From assembly GCA_022865965.1 (NCBI GenBank), contig JALHTS010000137.1:1-8854 (forward strand): a stretch of 8,854 bases of DNA. Reading direction: 5' to 3'. The notes under the pieces were generated by a model. That model worked only from the letters and a program-made list of their open reading frames with translations. It was not told where the DNA came from and ran no database searches. Positions 6,542 through 8,854 of the stretch are shown here, one piece after another. The position numbers and the translations under genes are program-made. Position 1 is the first letter of the stretch; every line of letters begins with the position of its first letter. Origin of the DNA: Ignavibacteriaceae bacterium. Its GTDB lineage: Bacteria > Bacteroidota > Ignavibacteria > Ignavibacteriales > Ignavibacteriaceae.

Positions 6542-7606
6542 CTAAAAATGCTTGGCTTTAACTAACTTTATTTTGTTACGAAACTTCCGAAACAATGTGT
6601 TAATGTTGTTAAAATTACTTCTAAAGCTATAAACTTCTTTGTTCTCTGCTTTAGCTGCTAATTCTCTTGCTTCTATAGCGATGTTTTTTGCAGATATTCC
6701 TCCATTTTGTAAGGGTATTAACTTCTCCAATTCCTTGATGGAAATGTCGGAGATTACCTCTTTACCCAGAACCAAGGCTGTATAAACAACACTAGAGTAT
6801 CTGGTAACAAGAGACTCACACTTTGCAATCATTGGTTCTATGCTTACTCCATGATAGACAAGAGCACCTGGTGCAAACTGATTAATTTCAGCAGTAGCTT
6901 TTTCAACATTTTCATTTGGATGTAATTTGAAGATGAGTTTTCTTCCGTTTGCGATCTTAAATGCTTTTTGAATAAACTTTTTACGATTTTCATATTTATA
7001 AGTTTCACGCATATCAGATGTAGCAACAAGAACAAAGTTCTCGTGCGGAAAGTTAGAATTCTTTAATTCTTCTATATTATCAAAATTCGGAATACCGGTT
7101 ACACGCATCTTTTCAGGTTTAATTCCCTTAGAAATGAATAAATCTTTATATCCCTCAGAAGCAATACAAAATAAATCATACATATCAGATAGTCCTGTCA
7201 TCGAAGTACTTGCAGCCCATCGGGGAAGATGTAAAAATCTTACAATTTTATACCAATAAGTTTCAGGATCAGTCATACCTTCCTGAATAAGAATTACTTT
7301 ACTTTTAAGAATATTTTTCGGAATGATAAGATCCTGGCAGGTAAAAACTAAATCGTAAATATTTTTTCTTCCTTCAATATCAATCTGTAGATTATTTTCT
7401 TCAAAGTATGCCAGTGCTTTTCTCTTGAATTCACCGCCCATAATCGTGAAGTCAAGAAATCCGATTTTAGTTAAAAAATATAAATATCCACTTGCATAAT
7501 AAGGTGTGAAATAAGAATCATATCCATGCAGTTCCTTCGATATTTTGTGCATTTGTGAAGTTTGATTTGGGGAACCGCAAATAAATAGTGCTTTAGGTTT
7601 TTCCAT
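6542..7606 (-). CDS. GT-B-like glycosyltransferase candidate, first gene of the operon
   Basis: This 354-residue protein is not one I can name with certainty. Its C-terminal half has the layout of GT-B transferases near the CDP-glycerol glycerophosphotransferase, UDP-GlcNAc 2-epimerase and surface-polysaccharide groups: TGIPNFD at 170-176, KLHPNE at 227-232, Glu257 in a short helix, then TRYSSV at 268-273 followed by GKEVIS. The N-terminal half begins with a strand and loop (ALFICGSP, 6-13) fitting a first Rossmann domain. No signal peptide or membrane segment is obvious; the last 15 residues are basic, which could help membrane contact. An AAAGG-like site lies 4 bases before ATG 7606. Being first in the operon and two bases from the cytidylyltransferase gene, it may transfer the CMP-activated sugar to an acceptor. 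An epimerase-like role cannot be ruled out. Confidence 0.6.
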   Translation of the reverse strand: MEKPKALFICGSPNQTSQMHKISKELHGYDSYFTPYYASGYLYFLTKIGFLDFTIMGGEFKRKALAYFEENNLQIDIEGRKNIYDLVFTCQDLIIPKNILKSKVILIQEGMTDPETYWYKIVRFLHLPRWAASTSMTGLSDMYDLFCIASEGYKDLFISKGIKPEKMRVTGIPNFDNIEELKNSNFPHENFVLVATSDMRETYKYENRKKFIQKAFKIANGRKLIFKLHPNENVEKATAEINQFAPGALVYHGVSIEPMIAKCESLVTRYSSVVYTALVLGKEVISDISIKELEKLIPLQNGGISAKNIAIEARELAAKAENKEVYSFRSNFNNINTLFRKFRNKIKLVKAKHF

Positions 7607-7633
7607 TTACCTTTTTAAATTTATTAAAGCATA

Positions 7634-7667
7634 CAAATTTATATAGAAAAAATCTTAATAAAGTCAG
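7634..7667 (-). promoter_or_regulatory. Candidate promoter of the minus-strand operon
   Basis: On the minus strand the sequence reads CTGACT (7667-7662), 16 bases, then TATATAAATTTG. The last eight bases, TAAATTTG (7641-7634), match the Bacteroidetes -7 element TAnnTTTG exactly. TATATA and TATAAA in the same place also resemble a sigma-70 -10 box. The upstream box is only a partial match to either class. Transcription would begin about 20 bases before ATG 7606. The region is AT-rich, so this is tentative. Confidence 0.4.
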
Positions 7668-7706
7668 TTTCTGTTAAGAAATTGTTAAATCATTTACTCT
7701 GACTTT
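7660..7706. repeat. 8-bp inverted repeat with an inner hairpin, overlapping the candidate promoter
   Basis: AAAGTCAG (7660-7667) and CTGACTTT (7699-7706) are perfect inverted complements separated by 31 bases. Inside lies a second small hairpin, TTTCT-GTTA-AGAAA (7668-7681). The arm nearer the operon covers the candidate -35 box, as a paired operator site would. Regulation by a DNA-binding protein is an inference from position alone. Confidence 0.35.
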
Positions 7707-8102
7707 GTCCAAATGATCTGCTAAATATTTGCTTAAAGATAATAATTCTATTTCGTTAATGAAATAATAAAACAGATGCTAATGGAGATCACTCCTAAAT
7801 TTGGATATTCTGAGCACACCATTCGCATAAACTTATCATAGTAAACAATAATTTTAGATTAAATTCGTTATTTGAATGGTCAAAAATTTATAACTATTGA
7901 ATAAAGATTTACTTCAAAATGGATTTAGGAATATTGGTTTAATCTATTATATATAAATTACTTAGCAAAATTAGCTTTAGTTAATAATCGTATAAAAAAT
8001 GTTAATTATCTGATTTTCAGTGCTTCTTTTATTTGTTCCAAAATAACTTCTTATTTATCTTCGGCTTCAAATTTAACATTATCATTACAAGGCAGGTTCG
8101 AT

Positions 8103-8854
8103 ATGCGAATTGTTAAACCAAGGAAACTTAATAAAGGTGATTTAATTGGTGTGATTTCTCCCGCTTCGTCGCCAGAAGAATCAATTAGAATTGAACAAGG
8201 GGTAAAATATCTTGAAAAATTGGGATATAAAGTAAAAGTCGGAAAGAATGTTGGAAAAACTCACGGTTATTTAGCAGGTGAGGATGATGAAAGATTAGAA
8301 GACTTTCATTCTATGTTCAAAGATAAAAATGTAAAAGCTATATTTAGTTTAAGAGGTGGATACGGAGCATTCCGTTTAATTGATAAAATCGATTATAAAT
8401 TGATTAGTCAAAATCCCAAAATATTTGTGGGCTACAGTGAAATAACTTCTCTTCAAAATGCAATATTTAGCAAAACAGGATTAGTAACTTTTGCAGGTCC
8501 AATGGTTGCAGTTGATTTCTGGAATGAAGTAAGTCCGTACACAACAGAAATGTTTTGGAAAATAGTAACTTCTAACAAAAAGCTTGGAAGAGTAAAACTC
8601 CCGGAAGATTATACAAACGGACTTCCAAACCTTTGCAAAGGAATGGCTTCAGGCAGAATTGTTGGTGGAAATCTTGCTGTATTTACCGCTTTATTAGGTA
8701 CAGAGTATTTCCCATCAATGAAAGACAAAATTTTAATTATTGAAGATATCAACGAGAAACCGTATAAGATTGACAGATTGTTAAATCAATTAAGATTGGC
8801 TAAAGTTTTTAAGCAGGTTAAAGGAATAATTCTCGGAAGATTTGTTGATTGTTA
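8103..8854 (+). CDS. LD-carboxypeptidase, peptidase S66 family (3' partial)
   Basis: The frame opens at ATG 8103 and runs off the window after 250 codons; family members have about 300 residues or more, so the C-terminus is missing. These serine peptidases cut the terminal D-Ala from murein tetrapeptides during peptidoglycan recycling in the cytoplasm; the related MccF enzymes inactivate microcin C. Visible motifs are IGVISPAS (15-22), RGGYGA (84-89), GYSEIT (110-115) with the expected nucleophile Ser112, GGNL (188-191), and IIEDINEKPYKIDR (212-225) with the expected catalytic Glu214. The catalytic histidine should lie beyond the window end. GYSE is a small variation on the usual GYSD. An AGG site lies 6 bases before the ATG and no in-frame ATG is seen closely upstream. 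With no signal peptide, a cytoplasmic location fits LdcA. Confidence 0.9.
   Translation, partial: MRIVKPRKLNKGDLIGVISPASSPEESIRIEQGVKYLEKLGYKVKVGKNVGKTHGYLAGEDDERLEDFHSMFKDKNVKAIFSLRGGYGAFRLIDKIDYKLISQNPKIFVGYSEITSLQNAIFSKTGLVTFAGPMVAVDFWNEVSPYTTEMFWKIVTSNKKLGRVKLPEDYTNGLPNLCKGMASGRIVGGNLAVFTALLGTEYFPSMKDKILIIEDINEKPYKIDRLLNQLRLAKVFKQVKGIILGRFVDC

Larger units (their letters stand above)
7607..8102. other. Non-coding gap between divergent genes
   Basis: These 496 very AT-rich bases separate the minus-strand operon from the plus-strand LD-carboxypeptidase gene. I see no convincing gene: the best ATG frame, at 7776, stops after 21 codons and lacks a ribosome binding site. The left part holds the candidate operon promoter and inverted repeat. 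Short weak stems occur at 7749-7766 (TATTTC/GAAATA), 7784-7795 (GGAG/CTCC) and 7871-7884 (TTTGA/TCAAA). A promoter for the plus-strand gene must lie here or further upstream, but no element stands out. The length is large for a simple divergent promoter, so a small RNA is possible though not supported. Confidence 0.6.

Noticed and set aside
7776..7841. Small plus-strand ORF of 21 codons in the long non-coding gap
   Set aside because: It is short, has no ribosome binding site, and its composition is no different from the surrounding AT-rich DNA.
1..8854. CRISPR arrays, insertion sequences, phage or toxin-antitoxin genes
   Set aside because: No regularly spaced direct repeats, transposase, integrase or paired small toxin-antitoxin genes were seen on either strand.

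Overview
The window is AT-rich bacterial DNA. Low GC, few strong Shine-Dalgarno sites and one promoter-like TAnnTTTG element suggest the Bacteroidota/Ignavibacteria side of the tree, but no rRNA or marker gene confirms this. Both ends cut through genes: the 3' end of a ComEC-like gene at the left and most of an LD-carboxypeptidase gene at the right.

Layout: (1) bases 1-1049, plus strand: the C-terminal part of a ComEC/Rec2-type metallo-beta-lactamase domain, then purE, a purine biosynthesis gene. (2) 1050-1187: a short convergent gap with two inverted repeats, one a plausible two-way terminator. (3) 1188-7606, minus strand: seven closely packed genes that look like one operon. In transcription order they are a GT-B-like glycosyltransferase candidate, an SpsF/CMP-sugar synthetase-type cytidylyltransferase, a class III (HemL-like) PLP aminotransferase, a PtmA-like short-chain dehydrogenase, a KdsC-type HAD phosphatase, a short NeuB-family synthase without the C-terminal SAF domain, and a di-iron fatty acid hydroxylase/sterol desaturase-family membrane protein. 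(4) 7607-8102: about 500 bases without a convincing gene, holding a candidate promoter and an inverted repeat for the minus-strand operon. (5) 8103 to the end, plus strand: a peptidase S66 LD-carboxypeptidase, probably for peptidoglycan recycling.

The operon is the point of interest. NeuB, a KdsC-like phosphatase and a cytidylyltransferase are the core of a pathway that condenses PEP with a sugar (phosphate), removes the phosphate and activates the resulting 2-keto-3-deoxy acid as a CMP-sugar. There is no NeuC-type epimerase, no DegT-type aminotransferase and no acetyltransferase in the locus. An SDR and a class III aminotransferase are there instead, which suggests an oxidise-then-aminate step and an amino-ulosonic acid of unknown structure. 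The first gene is a natural candidate for the transferase that places this sugar on a surface glycan. The last gene may modify a lipid carrier or membrane lipid, or may be an unrelated passenger. The pathway role is inferred from family and context; the sequence does not reveal the sugar.
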